Positions 5,062-5,272 of a DNA stretch of 5,272 nucleotides are shown in pieces. Position 1 is the stretch's first letter; every line of letters begins with the position of its first letter. Below the pieces are notes generated by a model. It saw only the letters and a list, made by a program, of their open reading frames with translations, did no database searches and was not told the origin of the DNA. A program made the position numbers and the translations under genes. Origin of the DNA: Leptofilum sp050292445 (GTDB lineage Bacteria > Chloroflexota > Anaerolineae > Promineifilales > Promineifilaceae); NCBI GenBank assembly GCA_050292445.1, contig JBNKLQ010000364.1, forward strand, positions 1 through 5,272. Direction: 5' to 3'.

Positions 5062-5272
5062 ATGAGCCGATTCTTGAAACTTGACCCTGACGTCCAAAAA
5101 GAAGTAAAGGAAACCCGTGCTTTCTATTATCTGTTGGTAGCCGCCCTCATTTTTGTGTACGGCGCCACTTTGATTGAATCGCCAGAAATACGTCAGCCCG
5201 TTTACCTTATTCCTTTTACACTACTTATGCTGCTCCATGCGGTACTGCACTGGTTCAGCCCGTACTTTGTCG
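5062..5272 (+). CDS. N-terminal part of a membrane protein, possibly a sensor kinase (3' end outside window)
   Basis: Seventy codons are visible, from an ATG with GAGG (5051-5054) 7 nt upstream and an extended -10 promoter just before it. The protein starts with a short charged segment (MSRFLKLDPDVQKEVKETRA), then two hydrophobic helices at about 22-39 (YYLLVAALIFVYGATLI) and 47-65 (VYLIPFTLLMLLHAVLHW). It continues past the window edge without a stop. Multi-helix N-termini of this style are common in bacterial sensor histidine kinases, but no kinase motif is in view, so that is a guess. It is transcribed divergently from the ABC exporter operon and could regulate it. The reading frame and start are well supported; the function is not. 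Confidence 0.82.
   Translation, partial: MSRFLKLDPDVQKEVKETRAFYYLLVAALIFVYGATLIESPEIRQPVYLIPFTLLMLLHAVLHWFSPYFV

Overview
This window looks like bacterial chromosome of about 50-55% GC. The gene set (PadR regulator with a HAAS-type membrane protein, a DUF6483-like protein, a small two-gene ABC-2 exporter) and a heavily repeated ACGGCCGT palindrome would fit a Chloroflexota / Anaerolineae-type genome. That placement is inference from gene style; no phylogenetic marker is present.

Layout. Left part, plus strand: the 3' end of a gene for a four-helix membrane protein (to 734), followed 9 nt later by a complete DUF6483-like gene (744-1406). Their ribosome-binding-site/stop overlap indicates one operon. 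After it lies a decayed piece of a hexapeptide-repeat (left-handed beta-helix) acyltransferase gene (about 1412-1555), whose TAA interlocks with the TAG of the convergent neighbour.

Middle, minus strand: padR-like repressor gene (2918 to 2562) followed 32 nt later by a six-helix membrane protein with an N-terminal HAAS-like domain (2529 to 1552). The pair has its own consensus-grade promoter (TTGACA-N18-TATAAT). A perfect ATACTGT-N7-ACAGTAT operator candidate sits inside that promoter. The predicted transcript begins at or next to the AUG at 2918, so the mRNA should be leaderless.

Right part, minus strand: an ABC exporter operon of ATPase (4873 to 3980) and ABC-2 permease (3894 to 3085). It is closed by a strong intrinsic terminator (17-bp stem plus T-rich tail, 3019-3067) that insulates it from padR. 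The two ABC genes are separated by an imperfect 27-bp inverted repeat that overlaps the ATPase stop codon. Upstream of the ATPase is a 14-bp tandem repeat, an inverted partner of it, and a lone copy of the PadR half-site. Beyond that a divergent plus-strand gene begins at 5062 with an extended -10 promoter and runs off the window; only its first 70 codons (two membrane helices) are visible.

Working picture (inference): PadR with HAAS is a membrane-linked regulatory pair, and the adjacent drug/lipid-type ABC-2 exporter is a candidate target. The most striking non-gene signal is the CGGCCG palindrome: 15 copies here, nine of them ACGGCCGT, spread over coding DNA in all three codon phases and over intergenic DNA.
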